DNA from: Saccharicrinis sp965230625
GTDB taxonomy: Bacteria > Bacteroidota > Bacteroidia > Bacteroidales > Marinilabiliaceae
DNA: 64,000 bases
Direction: 5' to 3'
NCBI GenBank assembly: GCA_965230625.1
Contig: CBDDLL010000001.1
Coordinates: forward strand, 1,488,001-1,552,000
The position numbers and the translations under genes were made by a program. The notes below the pieces were generated by a model that worked only from the letters and a program-made list of their open reading frames with translations, did not search any database and was not told the origin of the DNA. Within the stretch, counting starts at the first letter, position 1. Each line of letters starts with the position of its first letter. Positions 17,466 to 26,270 of this stretch are shown piece by piece.

Positions 17466-18650
17466 ATGAAACGAACGATCTTATTTATAATATTTTCTTT
17501 TACAATAATCACTTGTTTTTCGCAGGAGTTAACAAAAGAGAGGATTGAAGCTATTAGTGAATTTATTGAATGTATTAAGACAGATGATATCACAAAACTA
17601 AAAACATTAATAAGATATCCTCTTAAAAGGAATCATCCATTACCAGATATCAAGAATAGGGAAGACTTTGTAGAAAGATATGATGAAATTTTTGATGATA
17701 GTTTGAAGCATAGAATTATCAACTCAGATATAAATGAAGATTGGTCGCTTGTAGGATGGAGAGGGATCATGTTTGCAAATGGACTTCTTTGGTTAGATGA
17801 TAGTGGTCTTGTAAAAGCAGTTAACTATGAATCGCTGGCAGAGGAAGTGCAAAGAGAATATTTAATTAAAACAGATATGTTTAAGGAGCCTGTTTTAATT
17901 ATGGAAACAAATAAGTTTAGGGTTAGAATTGATGAGTTAGATAATGGAAACTATAGATATGCTTCTTGGTCAATAAATTCTTCGATGAGTGAAAAGCCTG
18001 ATTTGATATTAAAAAATGGGGAGTATATAAGAGAGGGAACTGGAGGTAATAATAGTTATAAATTTAAGAATGGAATATATACATACCAATGCTCTATAAT
18101 AGTTTTAGGTTCAAGAGATTCTCCTCCTGCCAGGTTGATTGTTTATAAAAATGAGCAAACAATAATAAATCAATCAGCTCAGATAATTAAAGATGTTAAG
18201 CAAAAGAAGGCGGAGAAAACAGATAAGCAAAATACATTTAAAGAACTTTTTAATGTAAAGTTAGTGGGGCTCGAAAAAGCAGAAAATGATGAATTTTACA
18301 TTGATTTTTCTACTGAGTGCTATTGTGAATATTATTCAATTTTGATTAAAGAAGAGGAAGAGAAGTTTTATTTGTTTAATTATTGCAGTAATGTACTTCC
18401 ACCATCTACTGAAGACAGATATTTTGAATATAGTTTCAATTCTATAGAGGTAAAAAATAATCAACTACATATTCATGGTGTGCGAAATAATAATGAAGAA
18501 CTTGTTTTAATATTTAGTGATAATCCAAGGAAAGAAGTATATAATTTAAGCATTCAAGGGAAATTACCAGCTTCGTGTTGGCTTAAAAAATATATTACAA
18601 ATGCTGCAGAGAAGTTTAGAAAGGAGGATTGCGGTGATTTTGACGGTTAA
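17466..18650 (+). CDS. Hypothetical secreted protein
   Basis: This 394-residue protein has a good signal peptide (MKRTILFIIFSFTIITCFSQ, cleavage likely after CFSQ or at the cysteine). I do not recognise the family. The mature N-terminal part (about residues 22-120) is helical and acidic, with an FVERYDEIFDDSL stretch that resembles small periplasmic NTF2-like or nuclear-transport-type helices. The middle (about 140-235) is beta-rich (FKNGIYTYQCSIIVLGS). A short charged linker (KDVKQKKAEKTDKQ) then leads to a second beta-rich domain. The layout suggests two or three extracytoplasmic domains. It is on the same strand as the SDR gene and the propeller gene, with about 70-bp gaps, so a loose operon is possible. 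Confidence 0.7.
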   Translation: MKRTILFIIFSFTIITCFSQELTKERIEAISEFIECIKTDDITKLKTLIRYPLKRNHPLPDIKNREDFVERYDEIFDDSLKHRIINSDINEDWSLVGWRGIMFANGLLWLDDSGLVKAVNYESLAEEVQREYLIKTDMFKEPVLIMETNKFRVRIDELDNGNYRYASWSINSSMSEKPDLILKNGEYIREGTGGNNSYKFKNGIYTYQCSIIVLGSRDSPPARLIVYKNEQTIINQSAQIIKDVKQKKAEKTDKQNTFKELFNVKLVGLEKAENDEFYIDFSTECYCEYYSILIKEEEEKFYLFNYCSNVLPPSTEDRYFEYSFNSIEVKNNQLHIHGVRNNNEELVLIFSDNPRKEVYNLSIQGKLPASCWLKKYITNAAEKFRKEDCGDFDG

Positions 18651-18719
18651 TAAGTTGATTATTGCTCAAGATATGAGTTTGTCTGTGATTATAACAGATA
18701 TAAATCAAGGATAATGTAA

Positions 18720-19721
18720 ATGAAAATCAAAATTGCAATATCAGTCTCGTTACTGATAATTATATGTTTAATTGTCATCAATAACAGAACTCCATTTTTC
18801 TTGCCAGTAAAAGGAGGATGGTCAATTGGGTATAATATTTATGATAGTATACCTTTAAAAATAGATTCTAACCAAGGAAATATTTTCTCTATTAAAAGAT
18901 TTGCTAATATAAACGATAGTAAAGCTATTCTGGCAGATCCATTTTTTATTACTGAGAACGATACTATATATCTTTTTGTCGAATTTCAATTGAAAAAAAA
19001 TGGAGCCGACATTGCTGTGATGAAGTCAACTAATGGGGTTGATTTTGATTTTGATAGAGTAATTCTGGATGAGAATTTTCATTTGTCTTATCCTCAGGTT
19101 TTTAAGCACCAGAACAAGTGCTTTATGCTTCCTGAAACAAAAAATGCCAACAATGTTTTACTTTATAAAGCACATAATTTTCCTTACGATTGGAGGGTTT
19201 GTGATACAATAATTAAGAACGTTAGATTAAAAGATCCAAGTATTTATTTATCAGACTCACTTAATTTCTTAGTTGCTTCTGATGATAATTTTAACCTATT
19301 TATATATCAAAGCGATTCACTTTTTGGAAAGTGGGAAAAACATAAGGATATTGTAAAATGTGGATCTGAAGCAAGACCGGGAGGACGAATTTTTGTTAAC
19401 GAAGAAAACAATATTACCATACCAATACAAAATAGCACTCATGGGTATGGCTATGGACTATCCTTATATAAAATAAGTTTCGATAAAAGTGGAGATTACA
19501 AGTTTGAATTGTCAAATAAGTTTTTTTTAAAAGCTAATAAAAAAATAGATGAGTTTTCGGGTGGAATGCATCATTTAGATATTCAGCAATATAATGGGAA
19601 ATACTTTATTGTCTACGATGGGTATTATGTAAATAAAAACAAGATTAGATTAAATTGGAAATCTCCTATTAAAGCAAGTTACCTTGATGCCAAGAACTAT
19701 TTGTATCAAACTTTTAGATAA
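18720..19721 (+). CDS. Membrane-anchored beta-propeller, GINT1 N-terminal-like
   Basis: This 333-residue protein has one N-terminal membrane helix (IAISVSLLIIICLIVI), then a five-bladed propeller pattern of the GH32/43 clan. The order of motifs ADPFFI, HLSYPQVF, CFMLPET, VLLYKA...PYDW, LKDPSIY, FGKWEKH, EARPGGRIF and GYGYGLSLYKI matches the domain found at the N-terminus of plant glucosamine inositolphosphorylceramide transferase 1 (GINT1) and in bacterial polysaccharide loci. The biochemical role of this domain in bacteria is not established to my knowledge; it may bind or process glycans. The transferase domain of the plant protein is absent. Its neighbours include the MBOAT/SGNH acetylation pair, which fits a glycan-linked role. 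Confidence 0.72.
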   Translation: MKIKIAISVSLLIIICLIVINNRTPFFLPVKGGWSIGYNIYDSIPLKIDSNQGNIFSIKRFANINDSKAILADPFFITENDTIYLFVEFQLKKNGADIAVMKSTNGVDFDFDRVILDENFHLSYPQVFKHQNKCFMLPETKNANNVLLYKAHNFPYDWRVCDTIIKNVRLKDPSIYLSDSLNFLVASDDNFNLFIYQSDSLFGKWEKHKDIVKCGSEARPGGRIFVNEENNITIPIQNSTHGYGYGLSLYKISFDKSGDYKFELSNKFFLKANKKIDEFSGGMHHLDIQQYNGKYFIVYDGYYVNKNKIRLNWKSPIKASYLDAKNYLYQTFR

Positions 19722-19759
19722 ATAAAATAGACACAAGTAAATTTTACAAATAATGCGAG

Positions 19760-20785
19760 TTATTTAAATTTTGAAAGGTTAGTGGATAAAGAAAAGTGAT
19801 TAGATGATCCTCCTAGGTGATAACGGGCAGATCCATAAGAAAACAAGAATTTATATACCCTAAACCCAAATCCCCATGAAAAACCTGCAGTTGACATTCG
19901 TTCGCTGTACGCTAGTTCTTTTCTACGGCGGTGGTTATATCCAAAATCTATGTGGAAATTCTTCGATGGCATAAACTCCAATCCAAAAACCATGTGACGC
20001 ATAAAATTATCTCCCGAACCAGAATCATCTGATTCTCTTCCTAGTCCAGATCCACCGCGATTCTCAGGATCATAAGGAGTATAAGTTAAATCCCATTCAA
20101 GTAAATGTTGAGCTGTTACTGAGAAACGAAATGGAGCGTGTGCAAGTTTTTTGGTAAATCCAATCTGTAAATCAGAAGGCATATCTTCTTGAACATCGTT
20201 ATAAGATGATATTTGCGAACCTACATTCTTTAATACAATGGCAAAAGAAAAGTTTTTTTCAGGTTTATAATAATGAATACCGAAATCTGCAGCTAATCCA
20301 AACGAGTTATATACATCCAGTTTAGAATAAATAGGTTTAGCAGTTAAACCCATTGATAATGTTGGCGATAATTTGCGAGCATATGTCAAATTAAATGAGT
20401 ACTCTGCAGCAGTAGCTATTCCTTCTTCATCACCAATGTCATTGGTGCGTATAAAATCGCCATAGTTAATATTATGAATCCCAAAACTAAAAGTACCTAC
20501 TTTTTCAAAGTGTTTGGCAATACCTACATAGCCATAATTAATCCCTGTCATATAAGGAACATAATTCAAAACCATTGCTTTGTCCATTTCATTTTGTAAC
20601 AAAGCCGGGTTGTGATAGGCCATATTAATATCGTTATCTGTAATAGATATATTTGTGCCTCCAAGAGCAGCAACTCTGGCAGAATTGGTTAGGTTAAGGA
20701 AATTATAAATGCTTTCACCTCCTCTTTGAGCATTGAGAGCTTGACTTATAATTATCAACCATAATATATATAAATACCTTTGCAT
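19760..20785 (-). CDS. porQ: Type IX secretion system protein PorQ
   Basis: This 341-residue outer-membrane protein of the PorV/FadL-like barrel class has a signal peptide (LYILWLIIISQALNAQ). The PorQ-type start follows: GGESIYNFLNLTNSARVAALGG, then NPALL and YMTGINYGYVGIAKHF. In T9SS, PorQ works in the attachment complex with PorU, PorV and PorZ, which cuts the sorting tail and links cargo to the surface. The window carries two cargo proteins with type A sorting tails (23208-24260 and 24414-26171). A TATATTTG element on the minus strand at 20822-20829 is a possible -7 box. PorQ ends 39 bp from the convergent propeller gene. Confidence 0.9.
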   Translation of the reverse strand: MQRYLYILWLIIISQALNAQRGGESIYNFLNLTNSARVAALGGTNISITDNDINMAYHNPALLQNEMDKAMVLNYVPYMTGINYGYVGIAKHFEKVGTFSFGIHNINYGDFIRTNDIGDEEGIATAAEYSFNLTYARKLSPTLSMGLTAKPIYSKLDVYNSFGLAADFGIHYYKPEKNFSFAIVLKNVGSQISSYNDVQEDMPSDLQIGFTKKLAHAPFRFSVTAQHLLEWDLTYTPYDPENRGGSGLGRESDDSGSGDNFMRHMVFGLEFMPSKNFHIDFGYNHRRRKELAYSERMSTAGFSWGFGFRVYKFLFSYGSARYHLGGSSNHFSLSTNLSKFK

Positions 20786-20940
20786 ATAGTTTTGTTATTC
20801 CTTGACTAAATGTTTAAACGACAAATATAAAATTTTAGTGTTGAAAAGTAGATGATAAGATGATAGATTAAAGGTATTGGTTTGATATATAGATGATAGG
20901 GGTGTAAAAATATTAAATAAATATTTATTATCTCAAAATT

Positions 20941-21429
20941 TTAGAATTCTCTTTTCAACGCTTCTATTACCTCATAAACAGCTGGACATATAAAAGAGTT
21001 GCGATACGTAAGGTTTAAAATTTGGTAAAACCGTTTTCTATCTGTATGAGGATATTCACGACATGCTCTGGGGCGCGCTTCATAAATCATGCAATAATTA
21101 TCTGGCATTAAAAAAGGACAAGGTGTTTGTTTAAAAACATAATCTCCATCTTCATCAATTTCGAAGTATTGATCGATTAGATCAGAGCGTTTCATCTTTA
21201 GATGTTTAGCAATTCTATCAATGTCTCTATCGATAACAATTGGGCTAATACTTTTGCAGCAATTAGCACATAGAAGGCAATCTATTTTTTCAAAGGCTTC
21301 TGTATGAGCTTGAAAAACAATGTTATCTAATGTTTTTGGTTTCTTTTTTCTAAGTCGGGTTACAAAAGCTTTGTTTTCTTTAGCTTTATTATTCGCTAAT
21401 TCTTTGTACCGTTCTAAATCAAACTTCAT
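20941..21429 (-). CDS. YkgJ-family cysteine-cluster protein
   Basis: This 162-residue protein has the zinc/iron-chelating cluster pattern: CLLCANCCKS near residue 60, then CPFLMPDNYCMIYEARPRACREYPH near 105-130. These cysteines define the YkgJ (UPF0153-like) family, thought to bind an iron-sulfur cluster or zinc; its cellular role is unknown. The N-terminal 40 residues are lysine-rich and helical. Its ATG overlaps the end of the upstream EamA transporter gene by 11 bp, so the two are co-translated. Confidence 0.85.
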   Translation of the reverse strand: MKFDLERYKELANNKAKENKAFVTRLRKKKPKTLDNIVFQAHTEAFEKIDCLLCANCCKSISPIVIDRDIDRIAKHLKMKRSDLIDQYFEIDEDGDYVFKQTPCPFLMPDNYCMIYEARPRACREYPHTDRKRFYQILNLTYRNSFICPAVYEVIEALKREF

Positions 21430-22312
21430 TCTTCGTCTTCTTTTTTATTTGCGATACAAATAATCCAGTTACTACAATTGCAATACCTACCCATTTTTGA
21501 ATATCGATGATATCGCCTCTTAACCACCAAGCAAAAAATGCTGTAAAAACCGGGATTAAGTTAGCAAACACGTTTGTTTTTGCTATACCTAAATGTTTAA
21601 GTGCTTTAGTAAAAAGAATAAAAGCCAACGAAGATGCAAATACAGCCAATTGTATTACAGCTAGCCAGGATTGAGTAGTTATATTGCTGTTTAATAATTC
21701 GTTATATTCCCATAAGAAAAAGAATGGAGCAAACATAAATATTCCAATCAGGTTTTGGTAGGCAATTATGTTTACAGGAGAATATTTTTGAGCTAAACTT
21801 TTTAGTGTAATTGAATAACCAATGGCAGCAAAAACAGCTAAGAACATAAGTAAAATGCCTAATAAAGAAGCATTAAGTTCAAAGCCATTTTCAAATATTA
21901 AAATACCGACTCCTAAAAAAGATGTGGCTATCCCAATAATTGTAATTGTTGTAATGCGTTCTTTATAAAATAAGAAAGCAAATATTGACGCAAACAATGG
22001 TACAGTTGAAATAATAACGGCAGCCAAAGTGCTCGAAACCAATTGTATTCCGTAGCTTTCAGCCATAAAGTACATAAAGGGTTCAAAAAAAGAGATCAGT
22101 AATATTAGTTTATAATCTTCTTTTTTAATGGTTTGTAGTTTACGGGTTAAAGCCAAGAAAGAGAACAATATAGCCGTACTGATAATTAGTCTTAAAAAAA
22201 TAGTAGAAATAGGTCCAAACGAGTCATATGCAATCTTTACCCAAACAAAGGAAAGTGCCCAACAAATCATGGAGCCTATAACGTAAAAAGTAGATTTATT
22301 TGTATTAGCCAT
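21419..22312 (-). CDS. EamA/DMT superfamily transporter
   Basis: This 297-residue protein has ten predicted helices in two EamA repeats (about residues 5-135 and 150-290). Typical pieces are WALSFVWVKIAYDSFGPIS, AESYGIQLVSSTLAAVIIST with the conserved mid-membrane proline after it, and FLFYKERI. The C-terminal repeat contains NVFANLIPVFTAFFAWWL. The substrate is unknown. It is different in sequence from the EamA protein at 2782-3651. It is the first gene of a two-gene unit with the cysteine-cluster gene, and a perfect TACTTTTGC element lies about 20 bp upstream of its start. Confidence 0.9.
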   Translation of the reverse strand: MANTNKSTFYVIGSMICWALSFVWVKIAYDSFGPISTIFLRLIISTAILFSFLALTRKLQTIKKEDYKLILLISFFEPFMYFMAESYGIQLVSSTLAAVIISTVPLFASIFAFLFYKERITTITIIGIATSFLGVGILIFENGFELNASLLGILLMFLAVFAAIGYSITLKSLAQKYSPVNIIAYQNLIGIFMFAPFFFLWEYNELLNSNITTQSWLAVIQLAVFASSLAFILFTKALKHLGIAKTNVFANLIPVFTAFFAWWLRGDIIDIQKWVGIAIVVTGLFVSQIKKKTKNEV

Positions 22313-22330
22313 GTCTAAAAATATAGAGCA

Positions 22331-22339
22331 GCAAAAGTA
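22331..22339 (-). promoter_or_regulatory. -7 promoter element of the EamA/YkgJ unit
   Basis: On the minus strand this reads TACTTTTGC, an exact TAnnTTTGC match, ending 18 bp before the ATG. No TTG lies at the usual upstream distance. Confidence 0.35.
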
Positions 22340-22481
22340 GTTAATTTGGCCGGATAATTTAGATGATGGTTTTCATAATCTCCAATTAGTATCAAGACGC
22401 AAGGCTGATGAATAGTAGATCAGGGTTAGCTAATTTTAGTTTTATGTGAGAGTAATTTGGCATGTTCGAATTCACAATAAC

Positions 22482-23111
22482 TTATCTTTCTTCAACCTCG
22501 AATCTTAAAACAGTTTTAAGTTTTTCAGGCGCTACCTTTCTGGCATCCGACAAGTAAATTTCTTTATGAACCATTGATTTTCTCTTAAGTTTTTTATCAT
22601 TAGCAAATTCTTCCATTATTTTGAAACTTTCGGGTTCGTTATCGTAGCTGCCTAAGTGCATCATTTGTACACAGTATCCATCACTTAAACTCTCAAATTT
22701 AATTTTATCTAATAGATGATGAGGTTTATTCTTTTGAGTGAATTCAATTATTTTTTGAGCAAATGTGCTATCAACAAAGTCAGGTTGTCTTATCATTAAT
22801 TTAAAGACTAAATCATCTTTATTAATAATACCATTGTACTGTTTTTTTGCTTCTTCGTTAATATCCCATATACCTTCAAGAGGATAAACAGTATAGTCGA
22901 AATAACCCACTGGTTCTATCCCCTTTTTAGGACTCATTTTAACTGCATACGAAAGGGAGTATAATACTTCGATATATTCCTGAAAACCTTCGCTATTAGG
23001 ATTTCCAGTTCCTTCGATAGTAAAATATTTAAAATCGGGAATAGTTATAAGTTCAGGTTTGTTTTTAGGTAGGTAAATGTGCTTTTCTTTTTTTCTCCAT
23101 TCGTGTTTCAT
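22482..23111 (-). CDS. GyrI-like small-molecule-binding domain protein
   Basis: This 209-residue stand-alone protein belongs to the GyrI-like/SOUL-fold ligand-binding group. The N-terminal block (IPDFKYFTIEGTGNPNSEGF) and the C-terminal block (DGYCVQMMHLGSYDNEPESF, then HKEIYLSDARKVAPEKLKTVLRF) are the typical ones of bacterial GyrI-like proteins. The family binds diverse hydrophobic compounds; some members hydrolyse cyclopropanoid toxins or inhibit gyrase, so a role in xenobiotic handling is possible but unproven. No DNA-binding domain is fused. A TAAATTTG -7-like element lies at 23155-23162 on the minus strand. Confidence 0.82.
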   Translation of the reverse strand: MKHEWRKKEKHIYLPKNKPELITIPDFKYFTIEGTGNPNSEGFQEYIEVLYSLSYAVKMSPKKGIEPVGYFDYTVYPLEGIWDINEEAKKQYNGIINKDDLVFKLMIRQPDFVDSTFAQKIIEFTQKNKPHHLLDKIKFESLSDGYCVQMMHLGSYDNEPESFKIMEEFANDKKLKRKSMVHKEIYLSDARKVAPEKLKTVLRFEVEER

Positions 23112-23207
23112 CGGTTGTCTTATTTAATCTTTTTTTAGATTTGACAAATTTAATACTATTGAAGTGACAACCCTATGTCAGTAATGTTTATTGAATGTTA
23201 GTTAATG

Positions 23208-24260
23208 TTACTTTTTAATTATTTGTTTGGCCAATCCATTATCAAGTATTAAAATATATGTCCCTGGATTCAAACTTCTGATATCAATTTTTTTATTTTC
23301 AAATACTACATCACTTAAAATCATCTTTCCATTAAGGTTGTATATACTGTACTTTGCAGCTTTATTAATGTTAGAGATTTGTATAAAGTCAGACGATGGA
23401 TTAGGAAATATAACAATATTCTCAGCTCTTGATTTATTTTGTTTTAGTGATGATGTAATATCTTCAAATTTGGATACCTTATTCCCTTTACGTTCAACTA
23501 TATATAAAGCATTGTCGTTTGTCAGTAAATCCATCGGACCACTTAAACCAGTAACAACATCAACAGGACTAGGAGACGAAGAGTTAATTTCTATTTTGGA
23601 TATCTTTTTGCCATTATATTCAGAAAAATATAATTCGTCCCCGTTAAAAACTAAACCATGAGAAGGTAAATCCAAATTGGTAACAACATCAATTGGAGAA
23701 GGATGTGAAGATGTAATATCTATTTTAGATATTTTTTGGGAGGAATTTTCAATGATATACAAATTATTCCCATTTATAAGTAATCCAGAAGGACGGTTTA
23801 CTCCAGTAACAACATCAACAGGTGTAGGATTAGGCATAGAGATATCGATTTTTGATATTTTGCCAGCACCAGATTCAGCAATATATAATTCATTGCCTTT
23901 AAAAGCTAAACCGTTAGGACCAGATAAACTTGTTACTACATCTACAAAATATTTATAAGGTGAAGAGATATCGATTTTTGATACTTTACCAGCAAGATAT
24001 TCAGCAATGTATAAAAACTTACCGTTAATCACTAAATCTGCTGGTCCACTTGCTCCCATAGCAACGTTTACTGGAGTGTTAATAGATGAATAGATATCGA
24101 TCTTTGATATTCTGCCATCATTTTTAAATTCTGCTATATATAAGTCATTGCCATTTAGTGCTATAGAAGTAGGGTCATTTACACCTATAGCAACATCTGA
24201 AAGTTGAGCACTTGTGCTAAAACATAGGAGAAGTAAAATGAATAAAGAAAAATATCTCAT
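23208..24260 (-). CDS. T9SS-exported six-repeat beta-propeller protein
   Basis: This 350-residue secreted protein has a signal peptide (MRYFSLFILLLLCFSTSAQ), then six repeats of about 42 residues. The repeat core is G-x-x-LYIAE-x-x-x-G-K-I/V-SKIDI, then PVDVVTG-x-x-x-P-x-G-L, which predicts a six-bladed NHL/YVTN-like propeller. The C-terminal 75 residues form a type A T9SS sorting domain: IVIFPNPSSDFIQIS, YSIYNLNGKMI, then LNPGTYILIL and a basic end. The protein should cross the outer membrane through T9SS and be attached or released by the PorU/V/Q/Z machinery. Ligand unknown. The gene faces the same way as the second T9SS cargo gene upstream. Confidence 0.87.
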   Translation of the reverse strand: MRYFSLFILLLLCFSTSAQLSDVAIGVNDPTSIALNGNDLYIAEFKNDGRISKIDIYSSINTPVNVAMGASGPADLVINGKFLYIAEYLAGKVSKIDISSPYKYFVDVVTSLSGPNGLAFKGNELYIAESGAGKISKIDISMPNPTPVDVVTGVNRPSGLLINGNNLYIIENSSQKISKIDITSSHPSPIDVVTNLDLPSHGLVFNGDELYFSEYNGKKISKIEINSSSPSPVDVVTGLSGPMDLLTNDNALYIVERKGNKVSKFEDITSSLKQNKSRAENIVIFPNPSSDFIQISNINKAAKYSIYNLNGKMILSDVVFENKKIDIRSLNPGTYILILDNGLAKQIIKK

Positions 24261-24337
24261 AGATTTCTATTTTATTGAATTTTTAATATTTACTATGAGC
24301 CCTTGATATAGGATAACTAATAGTTATAAGAAAGTAC

Positions 24338-24389
24338 ACCATGAGGAATTATTAGGCTCTTTGTTATGAAATTTCAATTTCCTAATGGT
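24338..24389. repeat. Imperfect inverted repeat between the two T9SS cargo genes
   Basis: ACCATGAGGAAT (24338-24349) is inverted as ATTTCCTAATGGT (24377-24389), with one mismatch and one extra base, around a loop of 27 bases. It lies about 25 bp past the stop of the 24414-26171 gene but has no U-run, so it is not a typical terminator. Confidence 0.4.
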
Positions 24390-24413
24390 GCATATAGTAA
24401 GATAATACTGTAT

Positions 24414-26171
24414 TTACTTCTTGATTAATTTACCATTTTGTTTATATCCGTTTATAAGCAGATTATAAATATACATCCCCTTATTTAGGTGTTGTAAACT
24501 TAGCCTCTCGTTATCTTGTATTTTACTATCTAATATTTTACGGCCATATATGTCGAATAATTCAAACCTTACTGTATCATAATTGTTAGTAAAATTAAAG
24601 GTGATATAATCTGTAACTGGATTGGGTGATATTTTTGATAAAGTTGCATTATTGAAATTTACCGAATTAGGAGTATCTAATTTTGAGTAATAAAAATTAT
24701 ATTTTAAAGATTTATACCATACAGATGTGTCTTTATATGACTCATACTCCATAACTTCGGTAAGTTTATTGCTATATAATTCTTCTCTATTTTCTAGTCT
24801 GGTATTATTATAACCCCACTTAAATAAATGTGGCACACTGTTAGGTAATGCAAGTTGATTAAAACTAAATGTATTATCATAGGTAAGTTTTAGTATATAA
24901 CCAATTAATGGACTATGAATATCTGTCCTATGTTTGATGCTCTTAAATTGTTCCAGATTTGCATTAGAATCAGTTATATAAGTTTTACTTTCTGATAATA
25001 ACCAATCCTCATTTCGTTTAAGAAAAGATTTAAATCTGATTAGAGTATGGTTGGTATCATAACTAAATTCCAATTTTATATGATTAATCCAACTATTTTC
25101 ACTTTCATCCCATTGATAAATATACTTAATCACTGATTGTTCACTTTCATAGGTGGACTCAGATTTTGAGTCTCCAATCCACATTTGATTTTTCTTATCC
25201 CAAAAATAACTTTCAAAAAGAGTTTGATTTCCTTCAGTATAAGTTTGTATAACTTTATAACTATCTATCCATTGAGATAAATTGTTATCTTTTTCGAAGT
25301 GATGATGTAGTAGTAGTTCATTCCCATTAGAATCATATTCATATACATCCTTAAATGCTTCAACCCAATTCTCACCTTCTTTATTCCAGCTATATTGAAG
25401 CATTTGTGCTATCCTATTATTTTCATTAAAAATATCAACAGTTTTGAATGAGTTTAACCAATGTTGATTGGTTTCTCCCCATGTATAACTAATGTTAATT
25501 TTCTTATTTTCATCATTCTGAATTTTATACTCGTTTTTATGATGTTTAATCCAAGTATTAGTGGCTGAATTCCATCTACTCTCAATATATAGAGTTATAT
25601 TATTGTAAGTATCGTATGTGAATTCTTCTTTGGTACTTCTTTCTAAATAATCATTGCGGTTTCTACTCCAATAAACATATTGTGTAATATTGTTGTTAAT
25701 GTCATATTGGTACTCTTCCTTTTCTTTGCCTATATATTTCTTTTTTTCAACATCCCACTTAAAACTTATAAATTCAGTTAAGTTTCCGGAATCGTCATAG
25801 CTATATTGAATCTTATCTATAGAAATCCAGGAATAGCTATTCAGGTATTGCACTAAATTACCATTAGTATCGTATTTATATTCTTCCTTAAAGTAGTCAT
25901 CCCAAGTATTATTGGTATTATTCCAGCTGCCAACCACAATACTATCAAGTTTTTCCATGTAAGCCGGTGATGATTTTAAATTTAAGCTATTAGGGGATTT
26001 TTTTTTAGTAAAGGATTTATGTATTTCCTTAAGTCTTTCTTCACCAATACTTGTTTTTGCGCGTATATTATTTTTAGGTTTCTTGAGTATTTCTAATTGA
26101 GTTATTTGTTGTCCTAGAACAAAGCTTGTAAGAAGAGCAGAAATGGTTATTAAGATTATTCTTAGTTTCAT
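24414..26171 (-). CDS. T9SS-exported protein with tryptophan-rich YD-like repeats
   Basis: This 585-residue protein has a signal peptide (LRIILITISALLTSFVLGQ) and a long array of about ten imperfect repeats of 30-35 residues. The repeat has the form Y-x-W-x4-N-x-W-x5-K-x-E/D-x-x-YD-x-x-x-N/G-x-x-x-x-Y, which recalls YD/RHS repeats but is more regular in tryptophan. It probably forms a beta-solenoid. The C-terminal type A sorting domain is clear: ISPNPVTDYITFNF, FELFDIYGRKIL, LNKGMYIYNLLING and a final KLIKK. Surface location by T9SS is therefore expected. Function unknown; similar bacterial proteins are annotated only as sorting-domain proteins. Confidence 0.85.
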   Translation of the reverse strand: MKLRIILITISALLTSFVLGQQITQLEILKKPKNNIRAKTSIGEERLKEIHKSFTKKKSPNSLNLKSSPAYMEKLDSIVVGSWNNTNNTWDDYFKEEYKYDTNGNLVQYLNSYSWISIDKIQYSYDDSGNLTEFISFKWDVEKKKYIGKEKEEYQYDINNNITQYVYWSRNRNDYLERSTKEEFTYDTYNNITLYIESRWNSATNTWIKHHKNEYKIQNDENKKINISYTWGETNQHWLNSFKTVDIFNENNRIAQMLQYSWNKEGENWVEAFKDVYEYDSNGNELLLHHHFEKDNNLSQWIDSYKVIQTYTEGNQTLFESYFWDKKNQMWIGDSKSESTYESEQSVIKYIYQWDESENSWINHIKLEFSYDTNHTLIRFKSFLKRNEDWLLSESKTYITDSNANLEQFKSIKHRTDIHSPLIGYILKLTYDNTFSFNQLALPNSVPHLFKWGYNNTRLENREELYSNKLTEVMEYESYKDTSVWYKSLKYNFYYSKLDTPNSVNFNNATLSKISPNPVTDYITFNFTNNYDTVRFELFDIYGRKILDSKIQDNERLSLQHLNKGMYIYNLLINGYKQNGKLIKK

Positions 26172-26270
26172 AATTGGCCTAATTAGTGGTTGTTATGTGT
26201 TTAGGTTGTTTTTGAAATTCGTATAGTTTTAGTACCACAAATTAAGTGTATTCATTTCAGGAATTTCTTA

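Noticed and set aside
23208..24260. CRISPR-like repeat array
   Set aside because: The repeated DNA is the coding sequence of six protein repeats; copies are degenerate and in frame.
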